From positions 19,369,730 through 19,433,729 of the forward strand of contig NC_133476.1 of NCBI RefSeq assembly GCF_025370935.1: a stretch of DNA of 64,000 bases. The letters are read 5' to 3'. Below the pieces are notes generated by a model. That model was not told the DNA's origin, made no database searches, and was given only the letters and a program-made list of their open reading frames with translations. A program made the translations under genes and the position numbers. The stretch comes from Choristoneura fumiferana. Its lineage: Eukaryota; Arthropoda; Insecta; Lepidoptera; Tortricidae. Below are positions 19,838 to 30,432 of the stretch, in pieces. Position 1 is the first letter of the stretch; each line of letters opens with the position of its first letter.

Positions 19838-22529
19838 TACAAGATATAAATACTTTTATAACAATTGCTCATTTAATATAGATAGATTTCATAAAAAACC
19901 TTAAATATTCACCGTCGAATGAAAAGTTAGAAATCAGAGCGCATCGAATATTCCAATACGCCATAGGCCCATAGGAATATGCAGACAAATTCCGCACCAG
20001 GGGTAATAGACAGACGGACAAAAAAGAGCCCAATCAATTTCACGCTGGCAATCAGAGAATTCCCGGCGCTCCACCGTCAAAGATAAACGACGTATTGTGC
20101 TGGAAACATGGCTGTTATCGGGTATTATATTAAAGTTAACAGATTAATATACGATGATTTTAATAAGAAAGAAAGAAAGAGAGATAGAACGACATGTGAA
20201 AAAAACGAAATGTCACGAAATGGATACAAATCAGGAAACTGCCGGTCTTGCGGACGGCACTGTTCTTATTTCTTTTAACAGATAATCAGTTACCAAATCT
20301 TCTTATTCAGTAATTAATTGACAAACCTGTCTACGTTAATATACAATAGATAGCAAAACTTCTGGAATGCCAAACTAAAAATAAAGCGAGATAAAAAGGA
20401 CCAGTACTGTACTTTGTAAAGAAATTTCATTTGAAAATTCTTAATTAGCCAAATACACAGCCCTCTTCACGGATAAATGCCAGACTGGTTCACGGAGGTT
20501 TTTTGGCCAGCTATGCGCTCAGCGGAAAATGTGTTGATTTTTACAAATTCTCCCCTTTCCCCTTTATTGAACAGCGATAGATTGGGAGTAGAAATTGTGA
20601 TGGATGTGACAAAGTATAAATTTTCAATTTCACTACTACAGGTTGTCTACCTCTCAAAATCTCCACGCTCCACTGAATTAAAATTTGGTATTTGTATATC
20701 CTGGCATATTGCATAGTCCCGTGGGAATTATTCGCAGATGAAGTCGCGGGCAAAAGCTAGGGTAGTCTGTAATATTTTTTTCGGCTACGATGGATGCCTC
20801 AACAGTAAGGGGAGCCCTTAATTAATAGAAGCCAAATATTGACAACTGCCTCAGTTAAGGCGGCGTCAGAGTCAGAACCATTCACTTAAGATGATATTGT
20901 AGTTCCTTTATGGTAAAAAAGCGTATTTTCGACGCAGAGGTTTATCGCTTTATTATTGTATGCCCTTAGAGGGCGTCATGGACTGAACAATTATATACAC
21001 ACCTTTTATAACTGTGCACATGACTTTTAAATAAATATGGATATTTGACACGAGAGAGAACTGATCTTTGACAGTTGTCACGTCAGTAAGTGTGACGTTC
21101 CGAATAAAATAAAATTAGTCACCATGTACTGTGTTACTACATGATCATATTGCTGATTAAATTACATTGCGTGCTAATTTGTTTTATAAGGAAAAAAAGG
21201 TTTATTTTTGAATAAAATATATTAAATTATATTTATTAGGGCTTTTACTGACTAACCTTGAAGTTTGCGGTTATAACAAAAATATACGCGTATATCTGAC
21301 TCTTACAAAAACTTTTTTTATGCAGCAGGTGTGGCAATACTTGCGTGTGACAGCACATGCTAGTATCTATTTCTGCCTCTTTCTAATCCTGATTTTCAAA
21401 CCTTTCTTATTTCGTTATGTATATGTAACGGAAGCTTAAAATTTGATTTATAAAATAAAAAATAGTCAAATACCTTATTCGATGGTGTGCTCCGCCTTAA
21501 CAAAACAGGTATCGTTGGAAATAAAATACCCATTGTGTAGGCTTCGCAGTAATTGTTTCAATCTCAGAGGTAATATTTAACTCAGGATTATTTCCCTCCG
21601 ATCGTAAGAGGGTAAACGAAAAATTCAATCAAGCTTCAATTTTAACCCTTTCGGTTAATCAATGACAATGTACAGTAAATAACTAAATCAGTAGACGGGT
21701 TGATTTAGTACTGTCGTTGGAATTTGTGCCGTATATTCATGTTTTATGATTGAGAATTGAGAATGGAGGGATGATGGCAATTGATGGGTTTTGTTTAAAA
21801 TTTGATTTAAATTCAATTTTGATGATTATAAATAAATGGGAATAGATCGGTTCTATTAGGTTTTGGCTCTGTTTTATTTTATTATAGGTAACAATAATAT
21901 CGATATAACTTACCTATTTTAAAGATGCCGTGCATGAGTGCCATGATATAATTTAAAAAAAACAGCCAAGTACGAGTCGGACTTGGGCACCGAGAATTCC
22001 GTGTAGATTTGTAGCTATGTAAAAATATAGGTAAGAACGCCATTATGACGGGCGGACGTTGTAGTGATATCAATGTAGGTATTTAATTTTACGTAATATA
22101 AATGTAAAGTTTCAATATGTTCTATAGGAATCTATAAATCTAGTTTTTACGAAAAAGTTACTGTAATATATATAAGAGACTGTTTGCTTCTGAATAAATA
22201 AATGAATATGATTCCTTTTGTTACCCTTTAGGTACAGAATCCTGAAAACCAAAAAAAAAGTTTTTTTTTATGGACGACCGACCCCTTATTTCAAAGCTAC
22301 TAAAACAAATTTTACATTCAATTCAACACAAGATAGTTAATACGTTTAAATTCGGCGCCGCGGAACGACGACGATGGCGAGATATCCTAAACGCGTTGTT
22401 AATCTACTGGCCAGACTGTGCACACCGGGCAAGCAGTACCTACAGAAACAAAACACAAAAAAAAAACTTGCTCTCTGGGCTCTTGGAATTTTTGCTTAAT
22501 GGTATTAAATACCAAGATGGCGGACTTAC
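19838..22529. other. Probable intron or downstream DNA, no gene seen
   Basis: Lies beyond the last supported exon. A Helitron 3' end remnant is at about 20690-20759 (GTCGCGGGCAAAAGCTAG), and a minus-strand GTTCCG-family end is at about 21957-22015. No next exon of the minus-strand gene was found. It may lie further downstream, outside the window. Confidence 0.5.
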
Positions 22530-22640
22530 CTTTATGAGTTTGTTCTGTAGCTTGGTGACAGACAGGCGCTCGCGCTGTGTTTTTGATTTCTCCTCTTCCA
22601 GCTGTGATTCCAGCTGTTTGATCCGCCTTTCCAGCAGTTC
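22530..22640 (-). CDS. Internal exon, coiled-coil segment
   Basis: A 111-base minus-strand exon of 37 codons. It is preceded by a good polypyrimidine tract and acceptor (TTTGTCTTTGCTTCAG) and followed by the donor GTAAGT. It starts and ends in phase 0. The peptide is highly charged (ELLERRIKQLESQLEEEKSK, then TQRERLSVTK and LQNKLIK). Leu and Ile recur at heptad spacing, so it is a coiled coil. The frame continues into an intron stop, as expected. It joins in frame with the exon at 55911-56337, the only other exon found, across a 33-kb intron. The gene is not recognised. Coiled coils of this type occur in many cytoskeletal and scaffold proteins, so no specific function is claimed. Translations of the opposite strand here are shadows. 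Confidence 0.85.
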
Positions 22641-22994
22641 CTGAAGCAAAGACAAACAGTTCATAAAGTCAATATTCGACAGAATTTAATTGTGGAGAAA
22701 AAACCAGCTAAAAGCACGTTGGACTCGCTGCATGTTCTACAGAAAGAGTGTAATCGTGTTACCATGCAATAGCCGCTGTTTCATCAAAATGTTTACCTAC
22801 TGTTTGTTTTAGTAATAGGAAATCTAATGACAAGTATTATTTCTTCACAGTTCCAGCGATCTATCTTTGTTATTTTTTTAGACCACATTTATTTTTAATA
22901 AAAACTACTTATTCCCACATTCGCTAATACAATTTAAGAAAAACTTTTGGCACACTACCGTATGTATTTAAAGACTCGCATTTATAAATATTCC

Positions 22995-23070
22995 AACCGA
23001 CGCAACTGGAGGTATATAGGGGAGAGCTATGTCCAACGGTGGGCGTCCTACGGCTGGTGTGATGATGACT
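22995..23070 (+). mobile_element. RTE-type LINE 3' end
   Basis: Reads CGCAACTGGAGG, then GAGAGCTATGTCCAACGGTG and CGTCCTACGGCTGGTGTGAT followed by GATGA. It matches the last 70 bases of the LINE at 45150-45570. Confidence 0.75.
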
Positions 23071-24049
23071 TCAAACTATAAGAAGGAAAAATAAAGGATA
23101 GAGCGATAAAAAGGTAGGTCAGCTAAATTCGCTTTGGAATGATCTCTTCCAGGCAAACTTTAGAACAGAAAGCAGTAAAGGTTTAAGTTATTTGTTATAC
23201 AAAGTTATCTCCCTTGCTGCTTCAAAACTGTTAAATCTCAGTTAAACGTTTTGACAGTAACGCCACGGTTAAATAACTAAACCCAAAGAAAAGCAAGGAA
23301 AAAGCAAAGAGCGAACCATTGAGCCCGTTTACTCACAAAATTGCTCATTAAAAGACGCCATTTTGTTTTTTTTACTGTTTCTCCCTAGAAGGAGATTGTA
23401 AGAGGTTAAAATTACAGTAGGACGTTTAGGGTAAATTTTAATGTAATTTGCATGCTAGTTAAGAAAATTGTACAAATAGCCAGCCTAACCTTTAACCTGT
23501 AACCTTTTGTCTCATTACCATCTAAGAACAGTTGATGTAACTACTTGTTCTATGCAAATAAATATTCTATTCTATTCTATTAGTCTTACGGATCATTGCA
23601 ATGTAAATAGGTACTTTCGAGAGCATTGTCTCCACAGCGACAACGACAAATAAAAAATGTATACATCGACCATTACAGTAAGTAGCATAATGGTGTACAG
23701 ATATTTTTGACGTCTTAGAAACGTACATATACATAATAATGCCCTTGACTAGTAGGTAGGAATATATTATTTAAATATAAAGAATCTTATGTTATTTAAA
23801 TACAATGTACTTAAACGAAACTGGCATTGAATCTAAAGTAAATATTGAATTAGGTTTATTTTAACTTTTCTGAAATTTTAATGGTTTCAGTAAGTATATA
23901 ATTCTAGTAGTATTATAATGTAAATAATTATACGAACTTCGGTTTTCGAGTTTCGTAGTGATTAAATGTAAAATACTTTTATTTAACAATAAAAGTAGGT
24001 ATAAAAACAGGGACTAAGTATAAAATTAACATAACTAAAACTAACTTAA
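23071..24049. other. AT-rich, no gene seen
   Basis: Contains a (TTCTA)n run at about 23562-23580. No exon seen. Confidence 0.5.
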
Positions 24050-24142
24050 GCGATAAGACCGCCTATTGTCTACCTGTTTTTTTTTGTAATGTCTCAGTAC
24101 TGCTTTTAGTGATCAATAAAGAATAATTGTATTGTATTGTAA
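24050..24142 (+). mobile_element. LINE 3'-end fragment
   Basis: CGATAAGACCGCCTATTGTC, then GATCAATAAAGAATAATTGT and a GTATT-repeat end. Matches the longer copy at 25540-25690. Confidence 0.6.
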
Positions 24143-24212
24143 CTTTAAAATAGCTAAATAAAAATGAAAACTAAAAATTACTAAGTATCTAAGTGTTTAA
24201 ATTGTACTTTTT

Positions 24213-24849
24213 AGGGTTCCGGAGCCAAAATGGCAAAAACGGAACCCTTATAGTTTCGGCATGTCTGTCTGTCTGTCTGTCAGTCCGTCCGCGGCTTTGC
24301 TCAATGCTAGAAAGTTGTAATTTTGCACGGATATATATGCAAACTATGCCGACCAAATGGTATAATAAAAAAAAAATCAAAAAAAAATTTTAGCGTAGGT
24401 CCTCCACTCCTCCCATAGACGTAAAGTGAGGGTGATTTTTTTTTCTCATCCAACCCTATAGTGTGGGGTATCGTTGAATAGGTATTTTAAAACTATTTGG
24501 GTTTGCTAAGACGACTTTTCAATTCAGTGATTTATTTGCGAAATATTCAACTTTAAAGTGCCAACGTTCCCTCCCTCGTCTAAAATCTAAACCGGTGGGT
24601 GGAAAAATTTGAAAAAATTCAGGATGGTATTAAGTATATCAAACTTTCAAGGAAAACTATAACGGCTTAGTTTGCTTGAGAATTATTAGTAGAATTATTA
24701 GAGTAAATAGCAGCCTAAGGTATAAAATATACCTAAACTTGGAAGATTCCGTATAAAATACAAAATCCTTAGAAAAATATTACTTAATTTTTTCGTAATG
24801 GCTACGGAACCCTATTTTGGGCGTGTCCGACACGCTCTTGGCCGGTTTT
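24213..24849 (+). repeat. GTTCCG-family repeat, near full length
   Basis: About 637 bp, from AGGGTTCCGGAGCC to CACGCTCTTGGCCGG. The start is self-complementary (GGTTCCG...CGGAACCC around GCCAAAATGGC), followed by (GTCT)n at 24264-24280. The far end has the GTGTCCGACAC hairpin. The related 50783-51436 and 52440-52987 copies share the same internal blocks. There is no coding frame. The superfamily is unknown to me. Confidence 0.85.
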
Positions 24850-25084
24850 TAATGTATTTTATTATGTTCTATGTACTTTTCGAAGAGCGAATAAATATTT
24901 CTATTTTCTATAAATGATAAAGTTTGTAAGTTTTTAATTTATTACTCAACTATGCAGTGAATTGTAAGTTGGTATGGAAATATTTTAAGTCTCAAGGAGG
25001 ATGTAGGATAGTTTTAGTCATGGAAAATTCCGAATTTCCTCGCAGATTAAGTCGCAGACAACATCTTTATATTATACAAAATGA

Positions 25085-25380
25085 TAATTTGATTATTTTA
25101 TTTCAAAACTGAAAATACAAACTGAAATATAGATGCACAGAAAAACCAGAAAAATAAGACCAGCACTGGGAATCGAAACCAGGTTCTCAGTATTCCGTAC
25201 CGCTACACCACTGCTGGTCAACGGTACAGACACGAATTTCCCCTATGCATCACATATGTCAGCTTGTTTGTTTCTTATTTAGCCACTTAAGCAGTGACGC
25301 TAAATTCAATTTAGGTTTTACGGGATGACCGTAAAAGTAAAATTTTTGAATTGAAATAAAAAATACAAAAAGATTCCAAA
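25085..25380 (-). mobile_element. SINE-C, rearranged
   Basis: Minus-strand SINE-C tail, tRNA-like part (25158-25219, 8-bp acceptor GACCAGCA/TGCTGGTC kept, about ten bases lost in the D region) and 5' part up to about 25300. It then switches to a plus-strand piece (TTTAGGTTTTACGGGATGAC) that in the 11.6-kb copy follows the tail. This is another inverted join in the same family. Confidence 0.75.
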
Positions 25381-25539
25381 AAAAAATCCTTAAAACATAC
25401 AAGATTTAAATATTTATTTTATTTGTTTTAAATTTGATGATTTTTGTTTGTGTAGATTATGTGTATGTAGATGTATTTTTGTTGAGTTTTAATATTCTGA
25501 TCTATGGTTGATGCACCACCTGCTCTAAACTAGTCCTTC

Positions 25540-25690
25540 CTTCTTTCTGTAAAAAAGGTTGCCTGGAAGAGATCACTCTTAAGCGATAAGGCCGCCTATT
25601 GCTTACCTTGTAATTTTCTCTCTGTGTACCTGTTTTCTGTATCGCTTACTATTTCTGGTGTACAATAGAGAGTCATTGTATTGTATTGTA
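25540..25690 (+). mobile_element. LINE 3'-end fragment
   Basis: Contains GGTTGCCTGGAAGAGATCAC, AAGCGATAAGGCCGCCTATT, an ATAGAGAGTCATTG end and GTATT repeats. I recognise it as a frequent lepidopteran LINE tail. No coding sequence is left. Confidence 0.65.
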
Positions 25691-25980
25691 TAATTTGGCC
25701 AAGTAATATATAATGTTAGAGTTAAAACAAAAATATCATTCGATGTAAACCGCGTATACGGTATAAATACATAATGGATCTGCTGTTATTTTCTCTCCGC
25801 TGCGACAGTAACTTACGGGAATTTTCTTGATTTCAAAATTAACGACTTGGCCATAATTAGGAGTTTGAAAGGCCATTCCGAGCCTTAATGTGCCGCGTTG
25901 CATTTATTTGTCGATTTATTGTTTTCTGCCCGTTTTCTTATATTTAAAAGGGGACATGTTTTGCCTGTTTCTAAGAACAG

Positions 25981-26104
25981 CAGTGCTACTACGCAACTCG
26001 AAGTTCGTGTCGTGCGGTCCCTCTGACACATGTACTATTTAATACGAGAGCGAGAGGGATGGTACGATACGAACTTCGAGTTTCGAGTTTCGTAATAGCC
26101 CTGC
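25981..26104. mobile_element. Palindromic MITE
   Basis: The left end AGTGCTACTACGCAACTCGA and right end TTTCGTAATAGC are imperfect inverted copies around AAGTTCGTGTCGT/ACGATACGAACTT, and the centre is also paired (GTCCCTCT/AGAGGGAT). A short related fragment lies at about 23935-23962. Confidence 0.75.
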
Positions 26105-26690
26105 AGGTCAACAAAGTTGTCGTACCTACTGTTAAACCTGAATCATGTACCAGGGTGGAATCTTCGTGCTACAAGTGGCATGTTGACTTCCATGCTTTTA
26201 TCAAGGAAATCATAGTGAAATGAATTATTAAAAGGTTTAAACCACCTACCACCTGGTACATGAATCAGTTTATTCGATTGTATGTTCAGAATTGCATTCT
26301 GGATTTGATAGTGAGAAGTATGAAATTGTGGAGGAAGAAAAACGGTGAAAGTATTTGTACTAATTTGTTACTTGTTGATCGAAACGTCAAGCGTATGTAT
26401 TCCCGAAAGCTTCACAAAATTGAATGACAATTAGGACAGCTTAGTCAATAACGAACAAGGTTGTCACATAATTTAAATTAAACGTTGGTAAACAGCTCTT
26501 AATAAAGAGATTATTATTATTACTGATAAACATGAAAACATTTCCACAACGATAAATTAGGCTAAAACAACTCAATGATTTCTCAAATTCGTAAACTTAA
26601 AATCTGCATTAAGCAGACGCAAAAGGTTAAATAGAATATGTATAGTATAAAAACATAATACATACAGTAGAATAACATTCTTAAACAAAT
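26105..26690. other. No gene seen
   Basis: AT-rich intron sequence without supported features. About 26125-26280 has two similar copies of ACCTGGTACATGAATCA-like blocks facing each other. Confidence 0.45.
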
Positions 26691-26719
26691 AGGGGCGCCA
26701 TTAAACTTGTCCTGAGCGC

Positions 26720-26762
26720 ACCGGAAGTGACGTCGTATATCCAGCGTCATTAGCCGGAAGTG
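26720..26762. promoter_or_regulatory. ETS/CRE-like site cluster
   Basis: ACCGGAAGTGACGTCG (26720-26735) joins an ETS site to a CRE-like site, and GCCGGAAGTG follows at 26753-26762. A GGCGCCCTCTG block, partly like insect CTCF sites, lies at 26770-26780. The patch is GC-rich within AT-rich intron. It could be an internal promoter or enhancer. No transcript is visible. Confidence 0.35.
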
Positions 26763-26959
26763 CGACCCTGGCGCCCTCTGTTGTTCTGTGTTTGAAATAT
26801 GCGACTCGCTTTGGTTTGGGAGAAGTCATTTGTATGTTAAGTTTGATATTGTTGGTGCTTTATTTTGCTTTTTACCTACGATGCAACAGAGTTATTAAAT
26901 ATGTTATGTTTGTGTGCGACGGTTACCACTTTATGCATAGGTATGCATTCGTATTAATA

Positions 26960-27273
26960 TAAATAATATAATAATAATCCCAGCCTATATACGTCCCACT
27001 GCTGGGCACAGGCCTCCTCTCAGAATGAGAGGGCTTGGGCAGTAGTTCCCACGCGGGCCCAGTGCGGATTGGGAACTTCACACACACCATTGAATTGCTT
27101 CGCAGGTTTGTGCAGGTTTCCTCACGATGTTTTCCTTCACCGTAAAGCTCGTGGTAAATTTCAAATGTAATTCCGCACATGAATTTCGAAAAACTCAGAG
27201 GTGCGAGCCGGGGTTTGAACCCACGACCCTCTGCTTGAGAGGCCATAGGTCAAACCACTCGGCCACCGCGGCT
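26960..27273 (-). mobile_element. SINE-A, full length
   Basis: Complete minus-strand copy with tRNA-like head, flanked by perfect 12-bp duplications TTCGTATTAATA (26948-26959, 27274-27285). The tail after the AGGCTGGGA block is ATT-rich instead of ATG repeats. Confidence 0.92.
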
Positions 27274-27463
27274 TTCGTATTAATAAGTGCCCCTAAAAAA
27301 TTTAATTACTCCGTCAATTCATTATATTTAAAAAATCATTGGACAAGTATTTTTTCCTACGTCGGAATTATTTCGCAAATAAATTCTAAAAATTCAGAGG
27401 TTCCAACCCAAGATCCTGTACTTGAGAATCCATGATCGAGTTGAAAAATCTAGGTCAGCTGCA

Positions 27464-27810
27464 TTAATATCACAGCGGAGCGTGTAAAAATATCTGACAC
27501 GTAACGTCCTACCGGCCCTAGAAATATAGTCATACTAGCTTTTGCCTGCGGCTTCACCCGCGTGGAATTCGGTTATCGCGCGCTGTTCCCTCAGGAACTG
27601 TACATTTTTCCGGGATAAAAAGTAGCATATGTCACTCTCTGGCCTTTAAACTATCCCTATGCCAAAAATCACGTCGATCCGTCGCTCCGTTTCGTGGTGA
27701 AAGACGGACAAACATACAAACAAACAAACACACACTCGAATTTATAATATTAAGTATGGATCAGACATTTACACACGCTTTGTGTCAGATATTGGTGTTG
27801 GTAACTGTAC
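27464..27810. mobile_element. MITE-D, split by a Helitron
   Basis: 27464-27534 and 27761-27810 are the two halves of a repeat also seen at 35327-35440, 41524-41640 and 58945-59010 (blocks ATATCTGACACG, CGGCCCTAGAAATA, ACACGCTTTGTG, CAGATATTGGTG). Removing 27535-27760 restores the continuous MITE sequence. Confidence 0.8.
27535..27760 (-). mobile_element. Small non-autonomous Helitron
   Basis: Minus strand starts TCCATACTTAATATTATAAA and ends GGCAAAAGCTAG, with a GCGGGTGAAGCCGCAGGC hairpin just before. It lies exactly between a host A (27534) and T (27761) inside MITE-D, with no target duplication, as Helitrons do. It is 226 bp long. Confidence 0.88.
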
Positions 27811-28035
27811 TCGAAACGATTCATCATTTTTTTCCGAACGAGTTCTCCCGAACAAAGGATCCCTTCGCATTCATCTTGATTTAAATCCAAACTGCAATTT
27901 ATGGCTTTACGTAAAACTGATTTTGATTTTGCATCCATTATAGAACATTAGTCGAATGAGTAGAAAGGATTTTTTAAAAGGAGAACACAAATGTTTTTCA
28001 CTCGTATGAGGGTTTGGCGCCTCAAAAAGAAAAAA

Positions 28036-28110
28036 ACGGCCAAATGCGAGTTGGTCTCGCGCACTTAAGGTTCCGTAGCCCTTTTCTAACCAAAATATAC
28101 ACATTTTGGG
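28036..28110 (-). repeat. GTTCCG-family end fragment
   Basis: AAAACGGCCAAATGCGAG, then TCTCGCGCAC and GGTTCCGTAGCCC: the far end of the family in reverse. Confidence 0.6.
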
Positions 28111-28600
28111 GTAATTTGTAGGATGCTTACTGACATACAGACATACCTACTTAAAAAAATGTTTTTCAGACATTCTTATTCATAATTCATTTATTGCATA
28201 GTAATCATGTCGTACATCAGGTCTTGCATAGTATAATTAGATTCAAACATGATCCCTTTTAGGGCACAGCAATTCATACATAATATTTAATAAGAATTAA
28301 AATGAAAATTATTTTATATAAATACATATACTATTGGTTTTTACACGATCGTATAAATAACTGGTTTTTTTTTAATACCAAAGAAAAGGCGAGGCGGAAA
28401 TCTATTTTTATTTTTAAAATAAATCATCTTTGTGAATATACCTAACTTGAAAAGCATTTAATAATAGTAATAATTCTTTATTTGCTTAGAATAATTAGAT
28501 TACAAAGGATGATACAGATCAATCAGAAAACTTATTCTGCTATATGTATTTAATAGTTGAATATTAAATACTAATTACTAACATGCAAATATTACATTAA

Positions 28601-28724
28601 GGGGCTCCTAGACGGCCATATTTTCACTGCAACTATTGGTGTCCCTCTCTTACTCACATGTTAGACAGGGACACCAATAGTTGCCGGCCATATATTGCAG
28701 TGAAAATATGGCCCGTCTAGGACC
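28601..28724. mobile_element. Palindromic MITE flanked by TTAA
   Basis: 124 bp from GGGGCTCCTAGACGG to CCCGTCTAGGACC, nearly fully self-complementary (GGCCATATTTTCACTGCA and TGCAGTGAAAATATGGCC; ACTATTGGTGTCCCT and AGGGACACCAATAGT). TTAA stands on both sides (28597-28600, 28725-28728), as for piggyBac-type targets. Confidence 0.85.
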
Positions 28725-28728
28725 TTAA

Positions 28729-30244
28729 TTACAGTTCGTCCGACAAAAATGTTTTAATATCATAATATTTTTTTTGTTTTAACAGTTTACATAAATTATT
28801 TTTGAACTTATAAAATGGCAGCTGTTGCATATTACATGGTAATTCATTAAAGAGCTTCGTACGTAATAACATAACTTTTTTTTTTTTATAAAGCTAGTTT
28901 TAGGGACGCAGTTATGAACCAGTCTCTCAGGATTTCCTGTGTTTCTCGGGCACATTTGCCTCGCTGTGGTAAACAGTTACATATGTTTTTTAACAAAAAT
29001 ACAAGCCTCTAATATGTACAGACATGGTAATGGAACTATATTTAATTTTTGAAAAAGCAGTTTACACGATTTGTTGTTTTTTATACCACATATGGCTCTT
29101 ATTCTTATTTTACTAATATTCTCGATAATTATAAAACAAACTGCACCCGCACAAACACGCGAGACTCTTGGCGCCACACTACATAAACCTACATAAACAA
29201 TATCATTTTTGGAAGGGGGTGAATTTCCGATGGGGGTGAAATCTGCCGGAATGATCGTGAAACGAACTCCTCATTGGAACTATGTAGTTTCCATTCGCAC
29301 CCCAATTCTCATATTTTGGCAAATTACCCATAAAGATTTGCTGCCCGACTTCGGGGGTACGAAGCAAGTATTATTTGTATTTATTGAACTGCTCGGAGTG
29401 ACTATAATGTACCTACTATTGTTTTGATGAACACGCATTGCTATGTGTTTGTAGAAAATTACAATGGTATTGGTTTAGAATTGAGTGATAGTTGTTATTG
29501 TTTTCCTCCTAAAATATTATTAATAATAATATTATTACTATTGACACAAAGTGTGGGCCTAACTTTGAGCATTCTCCTTTGATACAGAGATGTTTTGAAC
29601 CGTGATGTTGAAGGACTGGAGTAGCTAATGTGGAACGTTAGTACCCTGTTAGTGTTAAAATTCACAACTTTTTTATAGATTTCCTTCTAGTGCGGTGCCT
29701 TTTTATTAAGTTGAAATAAATTCGGAAGCTAAAGATAGTATTAGGTAACTTCCAAAGTTGTTTAATATACTTTTGTGAAAAATGCACATAAATATTTCTG
29801 CTCGAAATTGTGACTTTTGTAAATCACTTAATTCAAATGTATTGTATATGCAAAGGGATATAGTATCAAAATATTTTGCCATACTATACCTACCGATATA
29901 CTAACGTAACCTAACCTACAAATTCCGTCACCGCATCTAAACACTCTTTTTTTTTTGTTTGAACAAGGCTTCCCTCTCCGCTTGTTTTTGTTTGAATTAG
30001 CTTATCATGGTTAAAATAATCTGTGGCACACCACTTTTGATTGTTTCCTGCAGTAAATTTCCAAAAAACTCTAATCCACTCCCAATAACAGGATCGAAGG
30101 ATTTTGGGCACAAATTTTAACACACAAAGGTCTAAACTCAACAAATCACAGAATAGATAATAGTACAAGCTCAAGTGTCTCTTGTTGAATAATGTTGCCA
30201 CTCAAATGCTGGGTCAGCTTGATCAGCCAAACATAGGAACGTAA
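28729..30244. other. AT-rich intron, no gene seen
   Basis: No supportable exon. An AT-only palindrome lies at about 29513-29542 (AATATTATTAATAATAATAT). Confidence 0.5.
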
Positions 30245-30432
30245 CATATCTATACTATAAAATATCCTGCCAGCAGTAAGACAGCCGGTGAAATTACTGG
30301 CACTAAAGGTATCCATCTTAGCCTCTAGGTTGGCAACGCATCTCAATCCCCTGATATTGCAGGTGTCTAGGCGGTGGTGATCTCTTGCCATCAGGAGACA
30401 CTTGCTCGTTTGGCATCCAGTCGAATAAAAAA
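30245..30432 (+). mobile_element. A-tailed retroelement 3' end
   Basis: Blocks CCGGTGAAATTACTGGCACT, TAGGTTGGCAACGCATCT and GGCGGTGGTGATCTCTTGCC, ending CATCCAGTCGAATAAAAAAAA. Related pieces are at 49978-50077, 51868-52150 (reverse) and 39265-39385. The oligo-A end points to a LINE or SINE. Confidence 0.7.

Noticed and set aside
22270..22644. 124-aa plus-strand frame over the coiled-coil exon
   Set aside because: Antisense shadow of the exon; the minus strand has the splice sites and heptad pattern.
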